Origin: Stramenopiles sp. TOSAG23-3
Taxonomy: Eukaryota; Sar
Direction of reading: 5' to 3'
NCBI GenBank assembly: GCA_900128585.1
Contig: LT642148.1
Location: 1 to 45,018 of the forward strand
DNA length: 45,018 nucleotides
Shown here in pieces: positions 44,970 through 45,018 of this stretch. Each line of letters starts with the position of its first letter. Position 1 is the first letter of the stretch. The translations under genes and the position numbers were made by a program. Below the pieces are notes generated by a model. It was not told where the DNA came from. It was given only the letters and a program-made list of their open reading frames with translations, and did not search any database.

Positions 44970-45018
<49 letters not shown>
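44970..45018 (+). repeat. Poly-T tract of at least 49 bases at the window end
   Basis: Uninterrupted T from 44970 to the last base after a GTCGTCGTC run. It is either a real homopolymer that stopped the assembly or a sequencing artefact. Confidence 0.85.

Larger units (their letters stand above)
44502..45018. other. 5' flank of the glycosyltransferase gene to the window end
   Basis: An AT-rich flank with ATA/ATT microsatellite (~44790-44822), an AT palindrome (44711-44759), a GTCGTCGTC triplet run and a terminal T tract. No gene was found. Confidence 0.6.

Noticed and set aside
1..45018. tRNA, rRNA and CRISPR features
   Set aside because: Scanned by eye for T-loop GTTCGA-type blocks, cloverleaf stems, rRNA landmarks and regularly spaced repeats; none was convincing.

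Overview
The window looks like nuclear DNA of an intron-poor unicellular eukaryote. Reasons: the genes are typically eukaryotic (prohibitin, UFD1-like, V-ATPase proteolipid, MFSD1-like, SLC10A7-like, PRUNE/PPX1-like); one GT-AG intron of 80 bp is visible; spacers are long, AT-rich and full of microsatellites; and TAA, TAG and TGA all end reading frames, so the code is standard. A protist or alga is likely, but nothing here fixes the lineage. The right end runs into at least 49 T and the left end lies in a dispersed repeat, so this may be a whole contig.

Layout, left to right: UFD1-like protein with a long tail (229-2055, -); prohibitin (3381-4208, +); PDZ protein (5239-7395, +); large unknown membrane protein (8881-11715, -); MFSD1-like transporter (12793-14280, +); V-ATPase subunit c, two exons (14978-15585, -); small coiled-coil protein (17059-17703, +); SLC10A7-like transporter (18278-19447, -); 3040-aa MSP/ASH-like coiled-coil protein (20578-29700, +); Ser/Asp-rich ORF overlapping its stop codon (29697-30524, +); 1240-aa coiled-coil protein (31830-35552, -); protein with a myristoylation-like start (36755-38323, +); PRUNE-like DHH protein (39251-40537, +); two-domain glycosyltransferase (41277-44501, -). 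There is no operon logic. Themes are organelle/endolysosome function (V-ATPase, MFSD1, SLC10A7, glycosyltransferase), proteostasis (UFD1, prohibitin) and cytoskeletal-type coiled coils.

The most interesting feature is how the repeats are arranged. A dispersed element with core AACAGCCAATTTTCTTG, in either orientation and often paired as hairpins, lies in every convergent (3'-to-3') spacer and in the stretch past the 3' end of the leftmost gene. It is absent from the divergent and tandem spacers. Those instead hold large inverted-repeat (fold-back) elements in four places (2546-3006, 4399-5000, 12067-12309 and a relative at 38400-38815) that share the core ATGCTGTGT. The convergent spacers also hold several broken copies of the 3' end of one gene family, whose best open member is the ORF at 29697-30524. 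Repeat class therefore tracks gene orientation, which suggests roles at shared 3' ends and 5' ends, or insertion preferences.
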